A stretch of 44,526 nt of DNA, from NCBI GenBank assembly GCA_036378735.1, contig DASUVX010000092.1, positions 1 through 44,526 of the forward strand, in the 5' to 3' direction. Below the pieces are notes generated by a model that was not told the origin of the DNA, did not search any database, and saw only the letters and a program-made list of their open reading frames with translations. Position numbers and translations under genes: made by a program. Origin of the DNA: GCA-003244245 sp036378735. Lineage in GTDB: Bacteria; Actinomycetota; Actinomycetes; Mycobacteriales; Pseudonocardiaceae. Positions 6,291-14,128 of this stretch are shown one piece after another; within the stretch, counting starts at the first letter, position 1; each line of letters opens with the position of its first letter.

Positions 6291-9199
6291 GCTCTGGCCC
6301 TGACTGCGCCCGCTGGGCCGATTCCGTTACGGGCTGAGCGGTTGCGCTCGCCGGACACCAGGTCGGTGCCGCGGGGCAATTCCGGACTCAGCAGGTCACC
6401 GCGAAGGGCATCGGGGGTGGTATCCAGCGCGGTGCACAGGTGCTGGAGGTGCGCGCCGGAGAAGTCCACCCGGACCCGTTCCACCCCGCCAGCGCCATCA
6501 CCGAAGATGAACTGCCGCGGTGCCCGGTCCCGCTCGGTGTCGGCCCGGTCGCCGCCCGGGCGGCGACCCAGCGATGCGATCACTTGCTCGTAGCCCGCCC
6601 CCACGGGCACCTTGAGCAGTCGTAGCGCATCGGACTGCGCGGGCCCGTCGTCCAGCCTGCCCACGAACACCGAATCCAGCAGCGACACGAAACCCTGGAT
6701 CTTGAGGAAGTCGGCCGGGATTTGCGAGGACAGCAGGACCCGCACGTTCCACTTGCGGGAATCCCGAGCGAAGCGGTTCATCAACACCCGCCCGGTCGGG
6801 ACCTCGGATAGGAAGAACGCCTCGTCGATCCAGACCCCTTTGCGCTGGTCACGGGGACGTTCGTAGATCGACCGCTGGGTCAGCCAGGCCGCGAGGTTGA
6901 GCAACTCCACGCCGAGCGATTCGGCATCGGTCCAGTGCTCCCGGCCGATGTTGTCCTTGGGCAGGGTCAGACCCGACATGGTGAGCACCGTGAGCCGGTC
7001 GTCGCGCACCTCGGTATACGGGTCGGCACCCTTCTCCGGGATGAGCAACGACATGCGCTCGCGCATCTCGTCGAGGAAATCGGCGACGACGATCGCGTGC
7101 TCACGGTGCTCCGAGGGATCCCGGCGCAGCATGTCGAAGACCTGCCCCGGGTGCGCGTCCGGGCGCCCACCCACCGCTCGGACTGCACGCAGCAGCACGA
7201 TGCGGGTCTTCGCCATCCGAGCCACCTCGAAGGGCAGCACCCCGGTGAGCACGTCGAGCACCAACCGGCGCCGGGTAGCGGCGGTCAGCGCCTTCTCCCG
7301 CCGCCAGGCCCTATCCGGGTCGTCCTCGTCCAGGAAGTGCGCCAGCTCGGGCTCGGCGACGACCCGGTAGGGGTTGAGAATGCCGGGTTGGGCGTTGAGC
7401 AGGTTGATCGGCCTGGCGTAGGGCCGCAGCTCGGGTAGCTCGCACAGCTTGGCCAGCGGGCCCGAGGGGTCCAGCAGTGTCCAGTACGCCCCCGAGCGCA
7501 GCGTCTTGTACACGATGCCGCCGCCGAGAAAGGACTTGCCGCCACCGAGGCCGGCTACCAGCGCGGTCAGCCCGGAGGAGTCCCGGATCTCCTGGGCCAT
7601 CCATGGATCCCACGCGACTGGGCGCCGGGTAGCGGTACACGTCTCGCCGATCAGGATGCCGCGCCGGTCCCCCACCTCCGCGGTGGCGGTGGGTACCGCG
7701 GAGGCCGCCCAGATCACCGAACCGCGGCGCAGGTAGGCACCCGAGGACAATGGTTCGCCGGGGATGAACTCGCGGGCCAGCGCGTACTGCCCCTCCGGAT
7801 GCTCGATGGCGATCTTGGGTTTGTAGAGGTCCAAGAGCTGCTGCGCCAGCCGCAGCACATCGCGCTCGGCGGGCGCTGATACCGCGACCCGCCACCACGA
7901 TCGCACCCGGGTACCCAGTGCAGTGAACCCCGAGGTCATCTCGTCGTCGATTTCCAGCACCCTGGTGGCCTGCCGGACCAGGCTCTGCGGGGGTTCCAGG
8001 TCGTGCTCGTCGGTGTAGTGCCGGACCTGCGAGCGCACCTTGTTCATCTGACGAGCAAGCTCCCCTGAGACCTCTTCGGGTCGGCGCACGTAGATCCGCG
8101 CCGACCATTCCACGCCGGTCGGCAGGCGATCCGAACGCTGCACCCACGGGTCGTCGATCTCCGGAATCTGCAACCCGTGCATCTGGCCCACCGTGAGCAC
8201 CACGACGTGCCGGACGGTCCCGGCGTTGGAACCGGTACGACCGCGGACGGTGAGCGTGGGAGCGTAGGGCTCGGTGTGGAAATCCGCGGCGTCGGTGAAG
8301 CTGGCCAGATCTTCGGGCTCCCAGCTGGCGTTGGGCACCGAAGGGAGGTTGCGTGGAGCGGGCAAGCCCAGCGAGCACGACCGGTGCATCAGCCAGGACA
8401 TCTCGCCCGCGGTCACCGGCCTGCCCTCCAGCCCGGCGACGCTGATCACCCCGTCGAGATGCTCGACCTCGGCGTCGATCGCAACCAGTTCGGCGTCCAC
8501 GGCAGTGGGGAACACCCGCCGCAACACCGGTGCGGCCCGTTCCACGACCCGGTCCATCACAGACCGGGTCTGCACCTGGACGCCGAGATAGACCTCCTTC
8601 TCGGCCATCGAGTGACCGAGCAGCTGTTGCTGCTCACCGATCATGTAGTCGTCGAAGGACAGCGCGCCGGGAGTATCGGGCAGCCGCCCCACCGCGTTGC
8701 GCACGTGCGCCTCAGCCCACATCCGGATCGGGTACGGGCGAGCGGTGACCCGCAGATGCAGCCACCGACCCTGCAACTCGGCGTACTGGCCGGCAATGGC
8801 GTGGATCAGGTCCTGGCGTTGTGCATCCGAGCGGAACGACCAGCGCTGCGACGCCAGCCGGTACCAGGCGTAGACCTCCTGCCCGTTGCGCACCAGGTGG
8901 CCGTCGATGGAACGCAGCGCGATAGAGGGGGTGTACTGGGGAGCAGCAGCCTCGCCAGGGAGTTTGTGCCCGCGCCGGTTGGAACCACCGCGAGCATCCG
9001 GCATGGCGGGTATCGAATACCCGAGGGCCTGCGCGTGCTGGTCGCCGTCACTGCTGCTGGCAGGACGTCGGAGCCCGAACACCCGTGCGCTCCTTCCTGC
9101 CTCGGCCCTGGTCACAGCCCCAGCGCCGGTCCGATCGTTGGCCGGGCCGGGGGCGGTCACGTTCGACCCGGATCCGGGCTGCGCTTGCCGCGCCGCCAC
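6287..9199 (-). CDS. VirB4/TraC-family ATPase of a type IV secretion-like system
   Basis: Energises substrate or pilin transfer at the membrane; a cytoplasmic hexameric P-loop ATPase by family. The Walker A is GLGGGKSF (near residue 552), followed by YWTLLDPSGPL and INLLNAQPGILNPY. The Walker B is KGVWIDEAFFL (about residue 790), followed by DSRKWNVRVLLSSQ, the usual sensor region. A VirB4-like N-terminal domain occupies about 70–450. About 970 residues from GTG 9199, but this start makes a 152-base overlap with the VirB3-like gene in another frame; ATG 9004 is an alternative that removes the overlap but has no good ribosome site. The stop overlaps the VirB6-like start by 4 bases. Confidence 0.88.
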   Translation of the reverse strand: MAARQAQPGSGSNVTAPGPANDRTGAGAVTRAEAGRSARVFGLRRPASSSDGDQHAQALGYSIPAMPDARGGSNRRGHKLPGEAAAPQYTPSIALRSIDGHLVRNGQEVYAWYRLASQRWSFRSDAQRQDLIHAIAGQYAELQGRWLHLRVTARPYPIRMWAEAHVRNAVGRLPDTPGALSFDDYMIGEQQQLLGHSMAEKEVYLGVQVQTRSVMDRVVERAAPVLRRVFPTAVDAELVAIDAEVEHLDGVISVAGLEGRPVTAGEMSWLMHRSCSLGLPAPRNLPSVPNASWEPEDLASFTDAADFHTEPYAPTLTVRGRTGSNAGTVRHVVVLTVGQMHGLQIPEIDDPWVQRSDRLPTGVEWSARIYVRRPEEVSGELARQMNKVRSQVRHYTDEHDLEPPQSLVRQATRVLEIDDEMTSGFTALGTRVRSWWRVAVSAPAERDVLRLAQQLLDLYKPKIAIEHPEGQYALAREFIPGEPLSSGAYLRRGSVIWAASAVPTATAEVGDRRGILIGETCTATRRPVAWDPWMAQEIRDSSGLTALVAGLGGGKSFLGGGIVYKTLRSGAYWTLLDPSGPLAKLCELPELRPYARPINLLNAQPGILNPYRVVAEPELAHFLDEDDPDRAWRREKALTAATRRRLVLDVLTGVLPFEVARMAKTRIVLLRAVRAVGGRPDAHPGQVFDMLRRDPSEHREHAIVVADFLDEMRERMSLLIPEKGADPYTEVRDDRLTVLTMSGLTLPKDNIGREHWTDAESLGVELLNLAAWLTQRSIYERPRDQRKGVWIDEAFFLSEVPTGRVLMNRFARDSRKWNVRVLLSSQIPADFLKIQGFVSLLDSVFVGRLDDGPAQSDALRLLKVPVGAGYEQVIASLGRRPGGDRADTERDRAPRQFIFGDGAGGVERVRVDFSGAHLQHLCTALDTTPDALRGDLLSPELPRGTDLVSGERNRSARNGIGPAGAVRARA

Positions 9200-9509
9200 G
9201 GACCGCCGTCTGCTTCCTCGGCGCGGTGAGTTCGCGCAGCCACATCAGCGCCACCGCGGTCAACGGCCGTTCGTGGCTGATCCGGGAGCCGATCAGCCTG
9301 GTGAGCGCGATCGTGATAAGCAGTCCCCAGCCCGTCGAGAAGAAACTGAAACCGATGCCCAACTGACGCTCGACGCCGAGAACGACGAGAAACATCACCG
9401 TGCCGACACCCCACGCCACGTACCGCGCCCGCCAGGGGAATGTCGCCCTAGGAGGGCCGAGCCACACCGCATCTACTCGATAGACGTCGTCATCAGTGCG
9501 GATCCGCAA
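9048..9509 (-). CDS. Small membrane protein, VirB3/PrgI-like
   Basis: About 153 residues. Two adjacent hydrophobic helices (VAWGVGTVMFLVVLGV and FFSTGWGLLITIALTRLIG) are followed by a basic tail with a conserved-looking LTAVALMWLRELTAPR. The size, the hairpin topology and the place directly before the VirB4-like gene match VirB3/PrgI subunits, which contact VirB4 in known systems. The start is taken as TTG 9509, with GAGCCGGGGGG upstream. The Arg-rich last 50 codons overlap the beginning of the ATPase frame, so one of the two boundaries is probably wrong. The assignment rests on topology and context. Confidence 0.72.
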   Translation of the reverse strand: MRIRTDDDVYRVDAVWLGPPRATFPWRARYVAWGVGTVMFLVVLGVERQLGIGFSFFSTGWGLLITIALTRLIGSRISHERPLTAVALMWLRELTAPRKQTAVRGGAASAARIRVERDRPRPGQRSDRRWGCDQGRGRKERTGVRAPTSCQQQ

Positions 9510-9528
9510 GGTCGCGTCACCCCCCGGC

Positions 9529-9789
9529 TCAACCGCTGAACAGGCCGGCGATCCACGTGCCGAGGTTCACCCCTGTTCCGGATACGGCCAGTCCGATGAC
9601 ACCCAACGCGATGATCACGCCCCCCACTCGCCGCATGACGCCGGCGTTGTCTCCCTTGCCACCGCCGAGCCACAGCAGCAACACCGCCACCGCCAGCAGC
9701 AGCAGCGGCACGATGTTGTCCAACATCCAGGTCCGCAGGTTGTGCGTGTTCAGTTCGGCGCCTTGCGCGACCAGGGTCAACGCTGTCAT
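9529..9789 (-). CDS. Small two-helix membrane protein, VirB2/TrbC pilin-like
   Basis: 86 residues from ATG 9789, which has an AGGGGGC ribosome site about six bases upstream; the frame is open further upstream but that part is not protein-like. Two hydrophobic segments (NIVPLLLLAVAVLLLWLGGG and VGGVIIALGVIGLAVSGTG) are joined by a short Gly/Lys/Arg loop (GGGKGDNAGVMRR). This is the topology of VirB2-type pilins. It is the first gene of the minus-strand operon running to 2358, so the promoter should lie upstream of 9789. About 19 bases separate it from the VirB3-like gene. Confidence 0.74.
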   Translation of the reverse strand: MTALTLVAQGAELNTHNLRTWMLDNIVPLLLLAVAVLLLWLGGGKGDNAGVMRRVGGVIIALGVIGLAVSGTGVNLGTWIAGLFSG

Positions 9790-10222
9790 CTCAAGCCCCC
9801 TAGGGGTTTGATCATGGTTCAGCGCCGAGCGGCCGCCCGGCGGGTAGTGAGTAGACCATGCCAGGGTTGCCTGAGAGTACCCGGCTCGCCACGCCCAGTG
9901 GTCACCCAGACAGCGGAACGACAAACAAGACAACTGTCGCAAGAGCCCGACACCGGTACCCTACGCAGTCAGTCGAACACCGTCAGTGCCGCCGGTGTAC
10001 CCGGGAGATGGCGCCGGTGGCCAGCCGGCACCCGGCCCGACACATCCGGTGAACCGCCCGGTTGGCCCAACGCGCGAGAGCCAGTCGCTGTGGTGGCTCT
10101 CGCTTGGCGGTACGCGCAGCGCCTTGGGCAACAGTGGGCGTCCGAGTAGTCTTCGTGGCGTCGGCTGGACCGGTTTCGACTGTGCGGTCCTGGCGGCCGA
10201 GCAATGGGAGGGACTGGTCGCA
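9790..10222. other. Divergent spacer between the secretion operon and the HicB-like gene
   Basis: No credible gene. The open frames here lack ribosome sites and protein-like composition. The region must hold the outward promoters for the minus-strand operon (start 9789) and the plus-strand HicB-like gene (start 10223), but I could not pick a convincing −35/−10 pair on either side. Confidence 0.5.
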
Positions 10223-10708
10223 GTGAGCGAGATCTACACCGCGGTGTACGAGCGGGACGGCGAAGCGTGGGCGGTGCGGATCGCCGAAGTACCTGATGTT
10301 CACATTTTGTGTCCCAGCGTGCCCGAGGCGCGCGAGAGTATCCGGGATGCGCTCGGTCGCCGGCTGGGCACCAACTCCGCACAATTTCGCATCGTCGACC
10401 AATTCCCCCTGCCGGCGCCGGTCCGAACCGCCCAAGAGTCGGTGAAGGCGACTCGGACAGACACCGAGCGGACCCAGATGATGGCCAGCATGACCGATCC
10501 GCGTTCCGCGATGGATTGGGCCGAAGATCTCGGTATCGCGATGCGGGACCCGGTGACGGTTCAGGCGCTCATGGACTTAGGGGACAAAGAGATTTCGATC
10601 GATACCTTCTGCCACACGATTACGATGGCGGAGGAGTTGTCGAGGCTGAACGCGACCACGGCTCGCCGGTCTTCGGAAGCCATCGACGCCACCGTCGACA
10701 AGGACTAG
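10223..10708 (+). CDS. HicB-like domain protein with a helical C-terminal extension
   Basis: 161 residues from GTG 10223, preceded by GGGAGGGA. The first 65 residues (YTAVYERDGEAWAVRIAEV, then PDVHILCPSVPEARESIRDAL) follow the HicB beta-beta-beta-alpha pattern: a substrate-like strand hairpin, then an AREsirdALG helix. The remaining 95 residues are charged and helical and do not resemble a ribbon-helix-helix or helix-turn-helix. HicB proteins usually neutralise the HicA RNase, but no HicA (about 60 residues with a conserved His) is seen on either side. It may therefore be a solitary regulator. The frame continues upstream to 9986, but that part is not protein-like. Confidence 0.72.
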   Translation: MSEIYTAVYERDGEAWAVRIAEVPDVHILCPSVPEARESIRDALGRRLGTNSAQFRIVDQFPLPAPVRTAQESVKATRTDTERTQMMASMTDPRSAMDWAEDLGIAMRDPVTVQALMDLGDKEISIDTFCHTITMAEELSRLNATTARRSSEAIDATVDKD

Positions 10709-10768
10709 GCAACTCGCGTAGTCCTTGAGATCAGTTCGGCCGGTTGGCGAGGGGGGTACTGTGCCTCG

Positions 10769-11146
10769 GTGGCCGACCAGTTGAGCGATGAGCCCGCCGC
10801 TGAGCAGCTTTTACACGTCGAGGTGCGCCGGGAGCCGGCCGCGATCGTGGTGTTCGCAGACGGCGATGTCGACGTGCTCACCGTCGGGCGGCTTCGAACG
10901 GTGGTCGACGCGGCTTTGAAAGACGCTGCGGGGCGGCCCGTGGTTGTCGATCTGACCGCAGTGACCTTTCTGGGATCTCACGGCTTGGCGGCGTTGGCTG
11001 AGGCCGCATCGAAGGCAGAGCGGCGCCACGAGCCGCTGCGGGTGGTCGTCGACGAGGCGCGGGCGGTGATCCGCCCGTTGCAGATAACTGGGCTTGATGA
11101 GGTACTCGCGCTGTACTACTCGGTCGAGGAGGCGTTGCCCCAGTGA
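10769..11146 (+). CDS. STAS-domain anti-sigma factor antagonist
   Basis: 125 residues forming a single STAS domain (SpoIIAA/RsbV fold). The phospho-acceptor region is VVVDLTAVTFLGSHGLAAL. Classical antagonists have D-S-[ST]-G-L here; this one reads G-S-H-G-L, so one Ser of the usual pair is kept and the other is His. In partner switching the unphosphorylated antagonist binds an RsbW-like kinase and frees a sigma factor. The kinase-like protein encoded 37 bases downstream is the natural partner. The start is GTG 10769 with GAGGGGGG upstream. No sigma factor gene is adjacent. Confidence 0.88.
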   Translation: MADQLSDEPAAEQLLHVEVRREPAAIVVFADGDVDVLTVGRLRTVVDAALKDAAGRPVVVDLTAVTFLGSHGLAALAEAASKAERRHEPLRVVVDEARAVIRPLQITGLDEVLALYYSVEEALPQ

Positions 11147-11182
11147 GCGAGCCGGCAGCGGATAGGGCACTCTTGGGCAACG

Positions 11183-11671
11183 ATGCCACCGCCACCATGT
11201 GATCACTATCAGCCGCCGTCACAGGCTGATCCTGAGCCGACCGATGAGGAAAGGCCACCGACCCGGTCTTCAGCCGTGTTCCAGCTGAGACTGGCCGCGC
11301 AACCGGCAGCGCTGTCTCTGATCCGGGAACGGCTGCGCCAGTGGCTCATGACGCATCGGTGGCCAGATGCTGAGATCCAAGATCTGATGCTGGCGGTGAG
11401 TGAGGCCGCGTCGAACGTCGTGGATCATGCCTACCTGCATGCAGCGCCGGGCGACATCGAGATCACTGGTCGCATCACCGTGGACTCGGGTGGTGCCCGG
11501 ATAGCCGAGCTGACAGTTCTTGATCGCGGCCGATGGCGGCCGCCTCCCGAACAGGCGGATAATCGCCGACGTGGCATTCCGCTGATGGAGGCGGCGGTGG
11601 CTGAGCTCGTCATCGACGGCACGGATCACGGGACCTGCGTCCGGTTGCGCGGCCGGTCGGTAGGCCAGTAG
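11183..11671 (+). CDS. RsbW/SpoIIAB-like anti-sigma factor, histidine-kinase-type ATPase
   Basis: 162 residues. The GHKL ATPase domain begins about residue 32 (FQLRLAAQPAALSLIRERLRQW). The N box is LAVSEAASNVVDHAY, with Glu and Asn in the metal- and ATP-binding positions. The G1 region is VLDRGRWRPP, followed by RRRGIPLMEAA as the G2-like loop; DRG replaces the usual DxG with an intact Asp. Such proteins bind sigma factors and phosphorylate STAS antagonists, and the STAS gene directly upstream fits that pairing. The Pro-rich N-terminal 30 residues are probably disordered. The target sigma factor is not encoded in the window. Confidence 0.87.
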   Translation: MPPPPCDHYQPPSQADPEPTDEERPPTRSSAVFQLRLAAQPAALSLIRERLRQWLMTHRWPDAEIQDLMLAVSEAASNVVDHAYLHAAPGDIEITGRITVDSGGARIAELTVLDRGRWRPPPEQADNRRRGIPLMEAAVAELVIDGTDHGTCVRLRGRSVGQ

Positions 11672-11830
11672 CGCGGGTGGCGAAGGGCGGGGCGGATTGC
11701 CACGCTTACCTGCCGTAGTAGGCCGTGTCCGCGGGCAGTTGGACTCCTTCAGGGCGTGTGGACCGGCCTGCTCGTCGAGCCACCCCGCTGATCGGACCTT
11801 GCCCAACGCGGCGGATGGGACAGTTAAGGG

Positions 11831-12190
11831 ATGGCTCACGGCGAGCTTGTGATCGCCGGACTGCTGGTGGCCGTCGCGGGCCTGAGTGCGCTGGCCCGCT
11901 ACCTGTCGGTGCCATATCCGATCGTGCTCGTCGTCGGCGGCGCCCTGTTGGGGTTCGTTCCCGGGCTGCCTTCTGCGCACCTGGACCCCGAGGTGGTGCT
12001 GGTCGTCTTCCTGCCGCCGCTGCTCTACGGCGAGTGGATCTACGCCAACTTTAACGACCTTCGAGCCAACCTCCGCGCGCTCACGCTCAGCACGGTGGGG
12101 CTGGTGTTGGTGACGATGTGCGCGGTCGCGTGGACTGCGCACAGACGATCAGTGCAGATCAGGGTTGATCATGGCCAGGCGCTCAGATAG
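11831..12190 (+). pseudogene. N-terminal fragment of a CPA1-family Na+/H+ antiporter
   Basis: About 100 residues match the start of actinobacterial NhaP/CPA1 exchangers: LVIAGLLVAVAGLSALARYL, PYPIVLVVGGALLGFVPG, VVLVVFLPPLLYGEWIYA and a fourth hydrophobic stretch ending at VAWTAH. The family is normally about 400–550 residues with 10–12 helices. Here the similarity stops near nt 12140 and the frame ends after an unrelated basic tail. The ion-binding helices (the SPTDPVA region) are absent downstream in all frames; the thioredoxin-like gene begins within 60 bases. A deletion is the simplest explanation. Start ATG 11831. Confidence 0.8.
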
Positions 12191-12247
12191 GTGCAAGATA
12201 ATCAACGTGCACGGCAGTGCATCGGCACAACGACATGAAGGGATGCT

Positions 12248-12625
12248 ATGGCCACCCAGACCCTGACTGAAGCGAACTTCGATGAGGTACTCACCGGCAA
12301 CGATGTGGTTTTCGTCTGTTTCTGTGACTCCTCGTCCGACAGCTGCCGCAGGTTCGCGCCGACGTTCGAGGCCTCCTCGAACGAGCACCCCGACGTCGTC
12401 TACGGCACGGTCGATGTCCAGGCCGAGCAGGGGTTGGCGGCCGCTGCCAACATCACCAGGAGCCCCACCATCATGGCGTACCGCAAGGGTGTGCTGGTGT
12501 ACTCACAGCCGGACGGGCTGCTCCCGGAGACGCTGGAGCACGTGGTCACCCAAGTGAAGGCCATTGACCTGGGCGAAGACCGCAAGGACCTGGACCAAGC
12601 GCGCAACCAGCTGGCTCGGGAGTAA
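12248..12625 (+). CDS. Thioredoxin-fold protein with a monothiol (SSDSC) active-site loop
   Basis: 125 residues with the complete thioredoxin fold: DVVFVCFCD strand, active-site helix, VVYGTVDVQAEQGLAAAANI, the cis-Pro loop RSPTIMAY and a C-terminal helix. The usual WCGPC is replaced by SSDSC, so the nucleophilic first Cys is Ser30 and only Cys33 remains. Cys24 and Cys26 in the preceding strand are additional. It therefore cannot use the standard dithiol cycle, although a role in mixed-disulfide chemistry, metal binding or chaperoning is possible. The start is ATG 12248 with GAAGGGATGCT upstream. Actinobacterial relatives of the same length normally keep WCGPC. Confidence 0.85.
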   Translation: MATQTLTEANFDEVLTGNDVVFVCFCDSSSDSCRRFAPTFEASSNEHPDVVYGTVDVQAEQGLAAAANITRSPTIMAYRKGVLVYSQPDGLLPETLEHVVTQVKAIDLGEDRKDLDQARNQLARE

Positions 12626-12795
12626 GCGAAACACACTGTCGGTGGGCTGTTTTGGGAGACCTTCCGGCGGCACGGCCGCGGGGAGAGTCCATCCGGTTAA
12701 TCCCATGGACGATCTGGTGCGAACGCCCATTGCCTACTCGATCAAGCTGGTTTGAAAGGCATTCAGGTATGACGTCGTGGGTGGTCAGCAGGATG

Positions 12796-13203
12796 GGCGG
12801 ACGAGCTGGCCTGTAAGCCGGATCCTGTGTACCGGGCGCCTCGCGACGTCCCGGCCGGCGATCATCCATCTCGACCTGCCGTCGCCGGCAGGCTCTAGCG
12901 GCCTACCCGCAGGCATCGGGCGGGCCGCCCTCAATCGCCTGCGCAGCGCGCCGGAGGCGGCACGCCTTTTAGCCTTGCTCCAGGTGGGGTTTACCGAGCC
13001 ATCCCGGTCACCCGGGACGCTGGTGGTCTCTTACACCACCGTTTCACCCTTACCCCGCTGGCGCGGGGCGGTTTGTTTTCTGTGGCACTGTCCCGCGGGT
13101 CACCCCGGGTTGCCGTTAGCAACCACCCTGCCCTGAGGAGTCCGGACTTTCCTCGACAGGCCCGCCTGGCGGGCCCGACGCGACCGCCCGGCCAACTCGT
13201 CCG
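12796..13203 (-). ncRNA. rnpB: RNase P RNA (bacterial type A)
   Basis: The catalytic RNA of RNase P, which matures tRNA 5' ends. On the minus strand the 5' P4 strand and its surroundings read GAGGAAAGTCCGGACTCC (complement of about 13137–13154). The 3' P4 strand region reads ACAGGATCCGGCTTACAG near 12811–12828, and the last helix pairs GAGTTGGCC at the 5' end with GGCCAGCTC at the 3' end. The internal GTAAGGGTGAAACGGTGG and GCTCGGTAAACCCC segments are also typical of actinobacterial rnpB. Ends are approximate to a few bases. Protein frames that cross it are incidental. Confidence 0.95.
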
Positions 13204-13303
13204 CGGCACCAAGCATAGATCGTCGGAAGCAATTAGCGTGGCACCTCGGCTTGGCGGGCGCCTGCAGCGAGTCGCGCAAGCGCTCAGGCTAGCGTGGGGC
13301 GTC

Positions 13304-14056
13304 GTGCCTTGGACCCACCTTGCCCTGCTGGTTGTCGCGGGCATCCTAGCGGGCACAGTCAACGCGCTGGCCGGTGGCGGATCGCTGCTGTTGTTCCCAA
13401 CGCTGCTCGCCGTGGGCTTTTCGCCTCTTGCGGCGAATGTCACGAACTCGGTGGCGCAGTTCCCCGGCTATGTGGGTTTCGCGGTGGGCAGCCGGGGCGA
13501 GCTGAGTGGTCAGCTGGGCAGGGTGCTGTCAACCACCGGCGTCGCCATGGTCGGCTCCCTGGCCGGCAGTCTGTTGCTGCTCGTATTGCCCGCCAAGGTG
13601 TTCGATGCAGTGGTACCCGCGTTGGTGGCGCTGGCCAGCCTGCTGCTCGGGGTGCAACCTCGGCTCGCCAAGTGGATGGGCGAACCTGAACCCGGCGGCC
13701 CCGATCGTCGCGGGCTGTTGCTACCCGCGGTTTTTATCGCCGCCGTCTACGGTGGCTACTTCGGCGGCGCGCTGGGAGTTGTGTTGATCGCCGTGCTCGC
13801 GCTGGCCGCGCATGATGATCTGCGCAGGCTCAATGCCGTCAAGGGCGTTCTGTCGCTGATCATCAGTGTGGTCAGTTTGGTGGTGTTCGCTCTCGGCGCG
13901 CCGGTGGACTGGCTGGCCGTGGCACTACTTGCACCAGCCACTCTGGTCGGGGGCTACCTCGGCGCGAAGCTCGCCGGTCGGCTCGCGGCGGCGACGTTGC
14001 GGGGTGTGGTGGTCGTGGTCGGCTTGGCCGTGTCGATCTACCTATTCGTGATGTGA
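13304..14056 (+). CDS. TSUP (TauE/SafE) family membrane permease
   Basis: 250 residues with about eight membrane helices in two homologous halves. TSUP signatures are visible: GILAGTVNALAGGGSLLLFP at the start and GGYFGGALGVVLIAVLAL opening the second half. The family exports or imports sulfite, sulfoacetate, taurine or related organic anions; the substrate cannot be read from sequence. GTG 13304 is chosen because GGGG lies just upstream and the first helix starts directly. The frame is open further back to 13073, but that part overlaps the RNase P gene. The gene is divergent from rnpB and convergent with the RNase H gene, with a repeat block in between. Confidence 0.85.
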   Translation: MPWTHLALLVVAGILAGTVNALAGGGSLLLFPTLLAVGFSPLAANVTNSVAQFPGYVGFAVGSRGELSGQLGRVLSTTGVAMVGSLAGSLLLLVLPAKVFDAVVPALVALASLLLGVQPRLAKWMGEPEPGGPDRRGLLLPAVFIAAVYGGYFGGALGVVLIAVLALAAHDDLRRLNAVKGVLSLIISVVSLVVFALGAPVDWLAVALLAPATLVGGYLGAKLAGRLAAATLRGVVVVVGLAVSIYLFVM

Positions 14057-14071
14057 GCATGGCAGGAAAGC

Positions 14072-14122
14072 ACGACACACCGGGCACCAAGGCGCGACAC
14101 ACCGGGCACTAGGGCGCGACAC
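14072..14122. repeat. Three-copy block of the 22-bp-period GCGACAC motif
   Basis: CGACACAC/GCGACAC words begin at about 14072, 14094 and 14116, with CACCGGGCAC following two of them. The unit and the 22-bp period match the larger array at 2162–2343. The block occupies nearly the whole spacer between the convergent TSUP and RNase H/phosphatase genes. Confidence 0.85.
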
Positions 14123-14128
14123 GCGGGG

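Noticed and set aside
9986..10222. Extended N-terminus for the HicB-like protein
   Set aside because: The added 79 residues are Pro/Gly/Arg-rich, and GTG 10223 has a strong ribosome site directly before the HicB fold.
12991..13303. Protein-coding frames over the RNase P region and an extended TSUP start
   Set aside because: The DNA is explained by the conserved RNase P RNA; the frames have no family resemblance.
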